Made by a program: the position numbers and the translations under genes | Notes under the pieces: generated by a model | Database searches by the model: none | Told to the model about the DNA's origin: nothing | Seen by the model: only the letters and a program-made list of their open reading frames with translations | Shown here: positions 57,401 through 64,000 of the stretch, one piece after another | Layout: the number at the start of each line of letters is the position of its first letter | How positions within the stretch are numbered: the stretch's first letter is position 1 | DNA from: Tenrec ecaudatus | Lineage: Eukaryota; Chordata; Mammalia; Afrosoricida; Tenrecidae | Length of the DNA: 64,000 bases | Assembly (NCBI RefSeq): GCF_050624435.1 | Contig: NC_134542.1 | Span: forward strand, 10,995,497 to 11,059,496 | Direction: 5' to 3'

Positions 57401-59824
57401 AAAGGGAAAACAAATGATATTAAAACTTAACTTAAATCTGCATGCCTTTACTTTCCAATGTACTCTAAGGGGAAGGGTATTTGTATTCCTTGTCAATGGA
57501 AGCTTATTCTCCTTGGGGACTCTGCAAATGGATCTTGGGCTTTCAATGTTATCTGTGGACTTCCACAAACTAGGTGCTCAGAATTTAAGCTCTAATACAA
57601 TTCTCCCCTCTGATCTTGGATTTTGTTATTTACAATCCTTAGATTACTCAGGCTAGTATGCTTCTTCTATGTGGACTTAGTTGACACTTCACTTAGATGG
57701 CTACTTGTTTTAAAATAAGCTTTGAAGATGCCAGACATTATTTTTTCTGATAGCAGGGCATATAAAATACAATCTATAGCCTCCTAGTTATTACTCTTTA
57801 ACTTGTACTTTTTGTTCATGATTTCAAATTCAGGTAAAGTTTAAACTCTACTTACTTCTTCATTTTGAGGCGTTGGTACAGGTCTTTCTAAGTCTAGGAA
57901 GTCTAGCGGTCTTTCACTTAGTGTAAGAACACGCGGTGGTGTTTTCAGTGCCAGAGGCTTAAAGGGAGTTGATTGAATAAGGTCAAGATCTGCTGGTCTT
58001 GAAAATGGAATGTCTTCATTATTTCCTGAGAGGGTTTCAGAGAGACAGTGATGGCATTAAGATGTTATTGTATAACTGACTTCTTACTTTGGCATGATAG
58101 CCCAGCTACTGCCTGAGAACCATTCAATCTAAACTCTCAGCGTAAGAATGCACATTTCACCAACATTTACTAGTATGCTGCTGGAATGATAAATTACACA
58201 GAGAGGTTCTCTATGAGTCAGAATAGACTCTATGACAGTGAGCTTGGAGCATTTTTTTTGTTTGGGGAGATATGTTTATATATAAATAATGGTATCCAGA
58301 ACATCTACAATTTACTCTTAGAATGCAATTAATAACCAACCAACCAAACCCAATTTTATAAGCTGGCAAAAGATTTCAACAGGCATTTCACAAGAAAGAT
58401 AGACCACTTAAATGGCTCTGATGAAGAAGACTGGCAGAAACAGAACTCTCAAGCATGACTGGTGGGAAAATAACCAGGCAGGTTCTCAATGTGAGCTGTC
58501 AGCGCCCATCCACCTGTGGTGTGTTACACATGGGAGGGAGGTGGGGGGTGGGGGTGGGGATAAGGTTGAGCAAAAGTGTCTAAGCGAGCTTTGTAAGCAA
58601 CGGTGAGAGTACCTGCCACAACAATCCTCTCTGGGACCTGCATTATCACACTAGCATTTGGAGAGCCGTCTTGAAATCCTTGTTCTAGGTCAGAATTCGG
58701 CGGTGCTACTTTTAACTTCTCTGGGACCCTCATTCGCTGACTGATACCTTCGGTGTATTCCATCTCATACTGGATGCGACTGATTTCCGCCATCTCAGCA
58801 GCAGTGGGGGAAGGAAATGCTGCCCCACTCACCCTGTGGGAGAAAAATGCACAGACGGGGTGACCGGGAGTCCAAACGCCAGCCTCCTCTTTGTAGTGAA
58901 GTACAAGACAGTGCCGTCTAGAAAGCACTAAAGTACACTTCTCATTTGCGAGTACGGAATATACACAAAGGGCAAATAAGGCAGAAGAAAATTCTTTCCC
59001 TCAACATAATGCCTCCTAACTTATCAGTTGAAATTTTACCTTGAGGATATAGATTAGGAGCAAAGTTTTAGAACTATTTCATATACACAAGTGTGGAGAC
59101 ACAGACAGACAAGACAGACAGAGACAGACTGCAAAAACAAATGTGCATGCTGCTAATAAATGCAAAAAGGCTTGAAATAAATGTTAAAAATTTAAGTCCC
59201 CTAATCAATGACTGGCGGGAAAGCTGCTAGGGCTTTATAAAAATGAAAAACCAAACCAAACAAAAAAAAACCCCAAAACAAAAAAGCTGCCCCCATGCGC
59301 AAAAATATCAACTCTTTTAATGATGAAAACCAGCTTCTGAAGTGAATCAAGTTAACTCAAAATTTACTTAAAAGGAAGAAAAATAAACTGCCAGCCCTCC
59401 CCGAAAAGTACAAAAATATATAACTGTACACTTCTCTTAGCTGATGACCAAGGCCTGACGCCAAGCATTGCGTCTGCATAAACAAATCCTTAACGTATCT
59501 GCTCGTCTGAAGGGCCGAATATGTAACATAATTCATTTATCCTTAGTAACATATTCATGTGTGTATTTGCAGAAAGGGGGTCCAACCCCCCCCCCCAAAA
59601 AAAAAGCATGGCATGCCTCGGAGGGGGCAGACAGACCAGAGGCATCAAGTAAGCTTCCCTAGCAGAGAAGGGTGCTTGAGCTCAGAGACACGCAGGCTGC
59701 TGAGAGCGGAAAGCGCACGGCCAGCCTTTGGCAGCAGCCTGAAAGCCACTGTCACTCAGCCCTCAGCTGAATAAAATGCCACTGACCTTCCTAGTGGGGT
59801 GTCACTGCTTGTTCTCTTACTCAT
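33333..59824 (-). CDS. MFF: MFF, mitochondrial fission factor, whole coding span (9 coding exons)
   Basis: MFF is a tail-anchored receptor on the outer mitochondrial and peroxisomal membranes that recruits the fission GTPase DRP1 (DNM1L). Coding exons, 5' to 3' on the minus strand: 59824-59787, 58833-58613, 58025-57856, 50251-50163, 47162-47088, 42688-42530, 37008-36949, 34538-34454, 33464-33333. They sum to 1029 bases, 342 residues plus stop, the length of human isoform 1. Visible parts are two short DRP1-binding repeats (RMRVPEKLKVAP and IMQVPERIVVAG), the AMPK sites Ser155 (RERSMS) and Ser172 (RNDS), a coiled coil (IIKLNRRLQLLEEENKE), and a C-terminal anchor (MVMYSITVAFWLLNSWLWF) ending RR. 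All introns are GT/AG. The exons of 75, 159 and 60 bases are each whole multiples of three in the same phase. No lesion was seen, so the gene looks intact. Confidence 0.95.
33768..33940 (-). repeat. AfroSINE, antisense
   Basis: 'gccaccgagttgattctgac', then 'gaccctataggacagagcag' and 'caggagtagaaagtcccaac'. Well kept, 300 bases upstream of the last MFF exon in transcription order. Confidence 0.85.
34253..34322. repeat. Two-copy tandem duplication (about 36 bp)
   Basis: The unit 'cacggggttactaccacag' plus 'tcatgacagcag' is repeated once with a few changes, just downstream of an MFF exon in the intron. Confidence 0.75.
34454..34538 (-). CDS. MFF: MFF coding exon (85 nt)
   Basis: Encodes the split Arg and YGISNMDTSLEVASDDMTVV then DAASLRRQ, leading into the coiled coil. 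Bounded by TTACCTGCTAG and GTATTCACG. Confidence 0.94.
35250..35391 (-). repeat. Old L1 3' end (L1M-like), antisense
   Basis: 'aataatagctttactgagct' and 'gaccatacaattcacttca' match the antisense L1M pattern. Confidence 0.5.
35392..35583 (-). repeat. AfroSINE, antisense
   Basis: 'ccttcgagtggatcccgact', then 'agggcagagtagaactgctc' and 'gacagtgccaccaaggctcc'. Near full length. Confidence 0.85.
36949..37008 (-). CDS. MFF: MFF cassette exon (60 nt)
   Basis: Encodes PVLRGGCAAATSIPHHDNV between two split Arg codons. Human has S and N where this has C and I. Its acceptor is TTAG|ACC and its donor CAG|GTAATT. Its length is a multiple of three, so skipping keeps the frame. Confidence 0.92.
37970..38176 (-). 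repeat. AfroSINE, antisense, full length
   Basis: 'attgctatcgagtcaatgcc', then 'tgaccctgtaggacaggata', 'ggagtagaaagcctcatcc' and 'gaggccaccagggctcc'. One of the best preserved copies. Confidence 0.9.
38180..40040. other. MFF intron, no element recognised
   Basis: AT-rich unique intron sequence with a possible half MITE near 38855-38890 ('cttcaataaactttttgaag'). I see no exon. Confidence 0.5.
40048..40175 (-). repeat. AfroSINE, antisense fragment
   Basis: 'ctggcatcatgccaattctg', then 'ccctctgggacagagcacgg' and 'ggcctcgtctttctcatgca'. Confidence 0.65.
40850..40874. repeat. (GCGT)n microsatellite
   Basis: About five GCGT units ending in GTGTG. Confidence 0.85.
40935..41135 (+). repeat. AfroSINE, full length
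   Basis: 'gggcgccctggtggcacagt', then 'aactgtaaggtcagtaattc', 'tcttacagggtcgctatgag' and 'ttggaattaactcgatggca'. Antisense to MFF. Confidence 0.9.
41230..41312. mobile_element. Palindromic mariner-type MITE
   Basis: 'gacttcaaaaagttggtggg' then 'tttttcaattccattttccc' and 'aaacattttgaagccccttata'-type right arm. Full length, ends in TA. Confidence 0.7.
42015..42182 (-). repeat. AfroSINE, antisense, lacking tail
   Basis: 'gacagggtagaactgcctga', then 'ttggagcagctggtggtttc' and 'accaccaccagggatcc'. Confidence 0.8.
42530..42688 (-). CDS. MFF: MFF coding exon (159 nt)
   Basis: Encodes VTPSPPQARVCPPHMFPEDG, then ANLSSARGILSLIQASTRRA, then YQQILDVLDENR, between split codons. Bounded by CGTAAACAG and GTGACTGG. 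The length is a multiple of three. It differs from human at few positions (PPQ for PQQ, HMF for HML, QAS for QSS). Confidence 0.95.
42900..43778. other. MFF intron, no element recognised
   Basis: Unique intron sequence. The chance open frames are short and lack splice support. Confidence 0.5.
43779..43856. mobile_element. Palindromic mariner-type MITE with TA ends
   Basis: 'gagggtgcttcaaaagttca' then 'aaaaaatggaatgaaaacag' and 'cctgaagccccttg'. The flanks are TATGTA on the left and TATAAA on the right, as a TA target would give. Confidence 0.75.
44140..44532 (+). repeat. L1-like LINE 3' end, second subfamily
   Basis: Blocks 'catatgaaacccaggatgga' and 'atctatggagataatagct', then 'gaggagctgatatcgaggag', with the end 'gctaataaataaaatggttt' and a short A run. 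Antisense to MFF. Confidence 0.6.
45358..45441. mobile_element. Palindromic mariner-type MITE
   Basis: 'gagggggcttcaaaacattc' then 'atggaaaaacagagttggaa' and 'cacgaatattctgaaggttc', ending CCTCGTAT. Full length. Confidence 0.7.
46683..46842 (-). repeat. AfroSINE, antisense
   Basis: 'gacaggtggaactgcccctg', then 'gggagtagaaagcccctcct' and 'ttttgaactgctgaccttgt'. The tail end is missing. Confidence 0.8.
47088..47162 (-). CDS. MFF: MFF cassette exon (75 nt)
   Basis: Encodes WHRSDSAPRNKLSRFQAPIS then APEY between split Met (AT|G) and Thr (AC|T) codons, matching the human alternative exon with one change (L for I). The acceptor is weak: it ends TTATTTAAG, and the preceding 60 bases are A-rich rather than pyrimidine-rich. 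The donor is AC|GTAAGA. Frame-neutral length and a poor acceptor fit its known optional use. Confidence 0.92.
47275..47468 (-). repeat. AfroSINE, antisense, near the MFF cassette exon
   Basis: 'gaccttcttc'-type tail decayed; clear 'ggacagagtagaactgccca', 'tatgggagcagactgccatc' and 'cactgtgccaccaggacgcc'. It ends about 110 bases before the 75-nt exon in transcription order. Confidence 0.8.
48598..48795 (+). repeat. AfroSINE
   Basis: 'ggggcctggtgacacagagg', then 'ttgaaacccaccagctgctt' and 'gtcctgtagggtcactatga'. Near full length. Confidence 0.85.
48830..50160. other. MFF intron, no element recognised
   Basis: AT-rich unique intron sequence without repeats or exons I can support. Confidence 0.5.
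50163..50251 (-). CDS. MFF: MFF coding exon (89 nt) with AMPK sites
   Basis: Encodes MRTVGRLKRERSMSENAVRQ then NGQLMRNDS and two bases of the next codon. The acceptor is TGCCCGAACAG and the donor CAT|GTGAGT. It contains Ser155 and Ser172, the AMPK target serines known from human MFF. Human starts this exon with Ile-Arg-Ala. Confidence 0.95.
50520..51790. other. MFF intron, no element recognised
   Basis: Mixed unique sequence. The 152-codon open frame at 51446-51904 has no recognisable domain and runs into a SINE, so it is not taken as a gene. Confidence 0.45.
51800..51995 (-). repeat. AfroSINE, antisense
   Basis: 'caatgccatccagttgatgg', then 'cagaagtagaatgccccacc' and 'ttaaactgctgaccttgcag'. 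Near full length. Confidence 0.85.
52025..52112. mobile_element. Palindromic mariner-type MITE, diverged
   Basis: 'agggcttcagaaagtcggtg' then 'attccatttctccatgaagt' and 'tcgaaagttgcctcc', flanked by TA. Confidence 0.6.
52290..52790 (-). repeat. Old L1 3' region (L1M-like), antisense
   Basis: 'agcacaatgttttcaaggct' then 'cacccatgctttagcaca', and further 'tctgggttgtttccacctct' then 'gggctactgg'. This is the well known antisense L1M order. Confidence 0.65.
53100..53792. other. MFF intron, no element recognised
   Basis: Unique intron sequence between an L1 remnant and the mariner. No exon support. Confidence 0.45.
53793..55105 (-). mobile_element. Mariner transposon, near full length, decayed
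   Basis: About 1.3 kb with inverted ends sharing GGGGGTACC followed by CCCAAAA (left 53795-53815, right about 55073-55102). The minus strand reads as a mariner transposase: an N-terminal helix-turn-helix stretch (LNTAYKDRAIGKTQVYEF, then GEMSIDDKPRPGRVSASQTD), the linker VQQIVTEDLGMRKDAAKFVP, and C-terminal [17 protein letters not shown] then VKCNGEYSEGD. At least five frameshifts or stops break it, including in the middle catalytic region, so it is dead. The C-terminal DNA is very close to the half copy at 24362-24886. Confidence 0.85.
55240..55420 (-). repeat. AfroSINE, antisense
   Basis: 'aaccaaactcacagccagag', then 'tatgggagtagaaagcctca' and 'aactgtctaccatgcggtta'. Directly abuts the L1-like element that follows. 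Confidence 0.8.
55422..56575 (-). mobile_element. L1-like LINE 3' region with internal tandem repeat, antisense
   Basis: A second long copy of the 5585-7672 family. It ends at about 55425 in ...CAGTAAAATGATTG and runs back to 'tacttgagtggaggtccaat'. It contains the same two-unit tandem repeat. No open frame is left. Confidence 0.7.
56021..56505 (-). repeat. Tandem duplication of about 240 bp inside the L1-like 3' region
   Basis: Units begin at 56021 and about 56258, with the same block order as at 6218-6705. Both units keep 'caagcctttaagaccccaga'. Confidence 0.8.
56826..57018 (+). repeat. AfroSINE
   Basis: 'ggagccttggtggcatagtg', then 'agctgcaaggtcagcagttc' and 'cagggtcctgtaagtcgcca'. Near full length, antisense to MFF. 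Confidence 0.85.
57050..57760 (-). repeat. Old L1 (L1M-like tail plus upstream part), antisense
   Basis: 'atgcaatccccaccataatc' and 'aatttcagaacatttc' form the L1M-type tail. Upstream at 57650-57760 come diverged blocks 'gtatgcttcttctatgtgga' and 'gatggctacttgtttt', which match the repeat unit of the younger L1-like family. This shared order is what links that family to L1. Confidence 0.55.
57856..58025 (-). CDS. MFF: MFF coding exon (170 nt)
   Basis: After ACCCTCTCAG it completes a Gly codon and reads NNEDIPFSRPADLDLIQSTP, then FKPLALKTPPRVLTLSERPL, then DFLDLERPVPTPQNEE, before GTAAGTAG. Human has VS for IP and PT for VP here. This is the proline-rich linker after the DRP1-binding repeats. 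Confidence 0.95.
58190..58245 (+). repeat. AfroSINE tail fragment
   Basis: 'ctctatgagtcagaataga' then 'ctctatgacagtgag'. Only the 3' tail remains. Confidence 0.5.
58613..58833 (-). CDS. MFF: MFF coding exon (221 nt) with DRP1-binding repeats
   Basis: Encodes VSGAAFPSPTAAEMAEISRI, then QYEMEYTEGISQRMRVPEKL, then KVAPPNSDLEQGFQDGSPNA and SVIMQVPERIVVA. The acceptor is CTCCCACAG and the donor GGCAG|GTACT. It contains Met27, the start used by shorter human isoforms, and both short repeats needed for DRP1 recruitment. Confidence 0.95.
59787..59824 (-). CDS. MFF: MFF first coding exon (38 coding nt)
   Basis: ATG then SKRTSSDTPLG and two bases of Arg13, with donor GGAAG|GTCAGT. Human reads MSKGTSSDTSLG. 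The upstream border of this exon in the 5' UTR is not clear; CTAG and GTAG acceptors lie 22-40 bases before the ATG. Confidence 0.9.
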
Positions 59825-59839
59825 GTTAACACAGGAAAG

Positions 59840-61060
59840 ACCCACCTACAAGAGCTAGGACAACACTGCTACCCTGCAGTTCAGTTTACTTTACACAAGA
59901 CTTCCCCTACAGATCTGAACTCTTTTTGGAGGTGTACATAACAACACGGACACTGCTTTTCCAGCTGAAAAAAAGAAAGAATAAAAATCAGTATTTCAAC
60001 AAGTCATTTCACAAGACAGCGATGAAGCAAAGTAAATCGCGACTTCAAATTCCTTTTAGCTTCGCACATGGTCTGGGGCGTGATCTGAGAGAGTTGTTTT
60101 CAAATCCCCCCTAGCTTCGCTCTTTGGGGCCTCCTCCAGAGCAGGGGCAGGCTGAGGCAGAGCCCAGCAACCTGGGATTTTCCACACAGGATAAAACCAA
60201 GCGGCACCAGGTGCTCACACGTGACGTGAAGCCAGGCTAGAAAGACCAACATGCTGCTTCTTTACATGTTGTATTCTGCAGTGAAACAGAAAGCTCATCT
60301 TTTTCAAGATGCAGTACAGAGTCATGAAGAGGATTTCAAGGGGGCGGGCATATTTGAGGTAGTCTAACGTTTTGGCATGGAGCGATGACCCCTTCAAAAG
60401 GAGATCACTTGGAGAACCAAATTATACTACGTCTTCAAACTAAATGTGCAGCAAAAGGTTTGAGGTGCACAGCAATGGTAAAAGTCTCTCCTGCAGGCAA
60501 TCTAAATGCTTCGCTCCTTGTGGTTAAGTCATGGCTGGAGTGCTTACACTCCACATCAGAGACAGCTGAGGACTTCCCCGAGATGCTGCCCAAAATCCTC
60601 AGCAGCTGCTGAAGACTGCTAAGCCCCAGCAACTAACTGGGGGTTGAAGACTGCTAACTCGCTGCTTTGATTACTTACTAAAATGTTAGGAACTTTCAAA
60701 TTTACCAAACCATGAATTGTAAGGATTCGGCATGCAGATGGTTTCAAGACTAAGAAAGAGGCAAGAGAGAAAATGACTCTTACTTACAAATGGGTAACTA
60801 CTACAGCCTGCTACTTGGCACTATCTGCTTCTGGGCTTCATAGTAAATCCTTTAACTTGCTTCAAAGGGCATGTGTTGGATTTAGAGCCACTTGGTTCCC
60901 TGGGGAAGAAAAACAGGGGCTAAATGAGAGACTGGATGCTGCCACTATTAGGGGGGCAATGTGGGGGGGTCTCCAAGTGATGAGAGCCGAGACACAGTCT
61001 ATCAGGACCTCCTACTGTGATCCTTTGCAGTGTGGTTGGCAAGGGTAGTAGGGCACCATC
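59840..61060. other. MFF 5' intron, no element recognised
   Basis: Unique intron sequence. The 91-codon plus-strand frame at 60773-61048 is not conserved in any way I can see. Confidence 0.45.
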
Positions 61061-61267
61061 TAGTTCCCCTGAGCTTACACTCATGAAGGCTGAGGCTCAT
61101 GTAGTGCATTAGCCCTGCAGGCTAATGGGTTCATTTCTTTGAATCTCTCTCCCCACCCCATCCTCCACCTAGCTTGGGACAGAGAGATCAATAGCTGTAA
61201 CTTACTTATTTAGAGTCACTCACAGCTTTAAGACCCTAGTGGCTACTCACCAAATCAGGATGTATAA

Positions 61268-61464
61268 CAGTGGTTCTCAACCTGTGGGTCATGACCCCTG
61301 GGGGGGATGGGGGTGCAACGACCCTTTCACAGGGGTCACCGGATTCTTAACAGTAAGAAAATTACAGTCATGAAGTGGCAACGAAAATAATTTTATGGTT
61401 GGGGGGCCACCACATGAGGAACTGTATTAAAGGGTCACAGCATGAGGAAGGTTGAGGACCACTG
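61268..61464. mobile_element. SPIN-type hAT element (nonautonomous, 197 bp) with perfect target duplication
   Basis: Starts CAGTGGTTCTCAACCTGTGG and ends GGTTGAGGACCACTG, with SPIN interior blocks 'cgaccctttcacaggggtca' and 'caacgaaaataattttatgg', then 'aactgtattaaagggtcaca'. The 8-bp flanks ATGTATAA (61260-61267) and ATGTATAA (61465-61472) are identical. It has no coding capacity and depends on a transposase elsewhere. Confidence 0.92.
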
Positions 61465-61603
61465 ATGTATAAGCATTGTCTTTGTTGACTGTTATGCCAA
61501 TTGATGTTGGTGGCCCCTCAAGAGATGATTCTGAGCCCCGAAGCACAACACATTCTCCCACGATATTTGGTTATGTCTAACAAGTTTCCACTACGCCCTA
61601 AAT

Positions 61604-61784
61604 CAGTGGGGAATACTTCCCACTCAGGGGGTGGGCTTGAAATAATCCAGAAGTACAGCAAAGCAGGAATTGAAACTATCCTGGCTTATTGGCTATCGTA
61701 CAAAAGTTTTTGATTATCAGGTGAGGCAGTGAGTAATTTTTTTCCTGAAAGGGGGTCGTAGGTCAATTAAGTTTGGGAATTATG
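61604..61784. mobile_element. Nonautonomous hAT element (181 bp)
   Basis: Starts CAGTGGGGAATACTTCCC and ends AAGTTTGGGAATTATG, with 'gggggtcgtaggtcaatt' near the right end, as in the insert at 30769-30981. The flanks CCCTAAAT (61596-61603) and TCCTAAAT (61785-61792) agree at 7 of 8 positions. Confidence 0.75.
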
Positions 61785-62119
61785 TCCTAAATAAGTGTAT
61801 TTCAAAAGAGCATTTTGCTTTACTATCTAATGTCACTTACATCCTTACAAAAACAAGCTCAAACCAGAACACTCTCATCCATATGCCACCTAAAGTCAAC
61901 TCAGATCCCCAAAACAGACTAATGCAGGGTTCAGGCCCCACGCTAATTGTTCAAGAACCTGGGAAGGCTCTTAGACTCTAGGCCTAGGGCGTTCAACAAT
62001 TAGGTTGGGTCAAACTGCCAGTGGGTGCAAACATTATCTGTTAATTTTCCACTTACCAAAAAACACCCTCCAGTTTTTTAACATATATGGTGTGGTCTTA
62101 GTTCAAGGTTTTTATGTAC

Positions 62120-62198
62120 ATGAAGGGTGCTTAAAAAAAATGGAAAAACTCCATCATCTCTGAATTCAAGCTTACGACTTTTCTGAAGCCCCCTCATG
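62120..62198. mobile_element. Palindromic mariner-type MITE
   Basis: 'gaagggtgcttaaaaaaaat' then 'ggaaaaactccatcatctct' and 'cttttctgaagccccctcat'. Full length with moderate divergence. Confidence 0.65.
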
Positions 62199-62697
62199 GA
62201 AACCATTCGTTTAAGTTCTTTCCCAAAAAGTCCTACGGGGAACAAAAGGGGCTAGGAGACAGGGGAAAACGTTCTTTTTAAGAAATGTGTCTGCAAACTC
62301 AAAATATAAACCAGCACAGGTTTTCATAATAAGCTTCCGATTCCGCACATTACAATACCCGGAGGCAGGAGAGCCGTTCTCTTAAAAAACCAACCAACCG
62401 CAAAGGAAAAGGAACCGAGGCCGCCTCACCAGACCGGAAGTGGAAGAACTCACAACTTCCTTCGGGAAAGACCCGCAAAATCAACCCACAAGCTTTGAAA
62501 ACCCAAACGCTCTCAAATTCTCCCAATTTCAAGACCGGAGAAATGTCCACTCAGTGCGATGAATATCTTTCCAAACCCGGTTTTCCGAAGGGTTCTTCCC
62601 TCTGGGAATCTCATTAGCCAGCTAAAGTGACAAAAAGTAAATGTTTGGGTGGTTTCGGGCTTTTTGCATCGGAGAGAGGGGGACCGCTTAGTCTCAT

Positions 62698-62866
62698 TCA
62701 CTTAGTCTCTCCTGCGACTCTTAAGGACCCCAGAGGGCAGGCTCGAACTGCCCCAGGGCGTGTCTACAGAAAGCCTCCTCTTTCTCCCGCAGACGGGTTG
62801 TGATTTCGAACTCCTGGCCTTGCAATTAGCACGCCAACGTGCGACCACTAAGACCCCGGGGCTATA
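62698..62866 (-). repeat. AfroSINE, antisense, next to the MFF CpG island
   Basis: 'aaggaccccagagggcaggc', then 'gaaagcctcctctttctccc' and 'tggccttgcaattagcacgc'. The tail is truncated. It lies only some 50-100 bases from the CpG island edge. Confidence 0.75.
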
Positions 62867-62916
62867 GTTGGGTGCAATGGCCCACTGCCTTTTCACGCTC
62901 TGCAAGAGCTAGGGCG

Positions 62917-63790
62917 TCACCGCGCTGGAGAGGTGACCGTCTCCCTAAATGCCTCCGGCTCTAAGATTTGGGGCACGGCCAGGAGTGCTATCTCCATGCA
63001 GATCAGGACCAAGGCTGCGCGAAGCGAGTCACGACGTCCCACGGCGCCCCAGCTCCAGGAAGGGCACCCCGGCAGCGAGCGGCGCGGAGGCCGCCGGGCT
63101 GGACAGGGACGTGCCGACGACCACCGGGGGCCCACAAGTCGCCCTCTGCCAACACGCATTTTACACAAAGGAGAACCACCGCCACCCCCAACAAATGAAA
63201 CAAGGCGGTTTTTAACGCCGGTGGGCGTCCGGCTCAAGGTCACCCGCCGCCGGGTGCACGCACCCCGGGCTAGCTGCCTTCCGGGGCGATGTCGGGGCGG
63301 CCCCGGGGCAGGGAGGGCGAGGGGCTGGCGCGTCCCCCGACCTCCGCGAGCAGCTCTCTCGCTCGCCTCGAGGACCAAGGAGACGACCGGACCCTGAGGT
63401 GGAGGCAAGGCCCGGCTTGAAAGCGACTCCGGGGCCCGGGCCACCGCGGCTGCCTCGGCCGGCCGGCCGGAGAACCCCCGCCACGGCGCTAGGCCCGGCG
63501 GCGGCCCGGGAGCGAAGGCGCCAGCACTCACCCCTGGGCCCGCTGGAGGGTCCCCGGCGAGGGCCGCCGCCCGCTGGCTCCCGGGGCGCTCGGGGGGGCG
63601 CTCTCGGAGGCCGTTGGCCGAGCGCACGGAGGCGCCGGGGCGAAGCACCGGCCGGAGCGGCCCTCAGCGGGCCGAGAGAGACTCGAGAACGGCCGGGGCT
63701 GGCCCCTTCCAGCAGCCGTAGTTCAGGCCGGGGTTGGGTCATGTGATGCGGGAAGGGGCGGGCTGACGCCTGCGCAGAGGAGTCGGGCAA
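62917..63790 (-). promoter_or_regulatory. MFF: CpG island, MFF promoter region
   Basis: The stretch is strongly GC- and CpG-rich, unlike everything around it. It ends with a GC box (GGGGCGGG, 63755-63762) and an NRF-1-like TGCGCAG (63771-63777). It sits upstream of the first MFF coding exon on the minus strand. The long open frames here on both strands reflect base composition. Confidence 0.8.
63532..63730 (-). other. MFF: Candidate noncoding first exon of MFF
   Basis: A good minus-strand donor (GGG|GTGAGTGC at 63531-63526) lies inside the CpG island and would end a 5' UTR exon starting near 63700-63730. Both borders are inferred; the 5' border only from the position of the GC box. Confidence 0.4.
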
Positions 63791-64000
63791 GGAGAGGGTG
63801 CGAGGCAGACATCTTTGTTAAGGGCACAGAAAGTCAATTGCAGTCAACAGTCAACACTTCTGCTACAGTTCTTTCTTTCTTGGTGCCTGTTTAGGTTTTA
63901 GGAGGCATTCATTAGACCCTCTTATTTACATAACAAGTCTTTGTATGCATTTAAAATAACCTTTTCTTTTTTCTTTTGTTAGGCCCATCAGCTTTCATCA
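63791..64000. other. MFF upstream flank, no gene seen
   Basis: AT-rich sequence after the CpG island. The last 25 bases ('gttaggcccatcagctttca') may be the edge of another L1-like copy. Confidence 0.4.

Larger units (their letters stand above)
61065..61830 (-). repeat. L1-like LINE fragment hit by two hAT insertions
   Basis: 'gctttaagaccctagtggct' and 'actcaccaaatcagga' before the SPIN, and 'ttgttgactgttatgccaat' plus 'tggcccctcaagagatgatt' after it, read as one continuous antisense LINE-like segment once SPIN is set aside. A further hAT sits at 61604-61784. The family assignment is tentative. Confidence 0.45.

Noticed and set aside
60773-61048. 91-codon plus-strand frame
   Set aside because: Nothing recognisable in it; it passes into a LINE-like repeat and has no promoter or splice signals.
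62917-63648. 243-codon minus-strand and 154-codon plus-strand open frames near the right edge
   Set aside because: They lie in the MFF CpG island, where high GC removes stop codons from all frames. There are no recognisable domains, and composition is Ala/Pro/Arg/Gly-rich in every frame.
1-64000. Endogenous retrovirus or LTR element
   Set aside because: No paired LTRs, primer-binding site or gag/pol/env-like blocks were seen. The reverse-transcriptase-like pieces all match RTE-type LINEs.

Overview
The window is mammalian nuclear DNA and most likely comes from a tenrec (Echinops-like). Many copies of a tRNA-derived SINE of the AfroSINE type, with RTE-type LINE fragments, point to Afrotheria. 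Two short hAT elements with SPIN ends, one flanked by a perfect 8-bp target duplication, narrow this to the tenrec, the afrotherian lineage reported to carry SPIN. The three host genes match the gene neighbourhood of human chromosome 2q36.3, in inverted orientation.

Layout. Positions 1-8450 hold no gene: old L1, RTE, MIR and hAT pieces, a 2-kb L1-like element and two SINEs. A single-exon, hair-type cysteine/glycine-rich gene (SCYGR/KRTAP28 family) lies at 8558-8923 behind a TATA box. Positions 9720-14740 hold nested LINEs and SINEs. TM4SF20 occupies 14813-27621 on the plus strand. All four coding exons can be read with GT/AG borders and give a 221-residue four-pass membrane protein. Its introns contain a target-duplication-flanked U2 snRNA fragment, half a mariner transposon, and a beta-actin retrocopy inserted into an RTE copy. 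A 5-kb intergenic stretch full of repeats follows.

MFF (mitochondrial fission factor) fills 32.6-63.7 kb on the minus strand, convergent with TM4SF20. All nine coding exons can be read and give 342 residues, the length of human isoform 1. A CpG island at 62.9-63.8 kb is its promoter. MFF recruits the dynamin-like GTPase DRP1 to mitochondria and peroxisomes, TM4SF20 is an L6-family tetraspanin-like protein, and the SCYGR gene encodes a keratin-associated-type protein. The three share conserved synteny but no evident pathway.

The rest is a record of transposition: at least 25 AfroSINE copies, about ten 75-80 bp palindromic mariner-type MITEs, two related mariner copies, two SPIN and two other hAT elements, and L1-like LINEs whose 3' region contains a tandem repeat of about 240 bp. 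I saw no CRISPR array, no intact transposase and no endogenous retrovirus I could support. I found no new biological system. The best leads are the nested insertions with target duplications, the truncated U2 retrocopy, the repeat within the L1-like 3' region, and the frame-neutral cassette exons of MFF.
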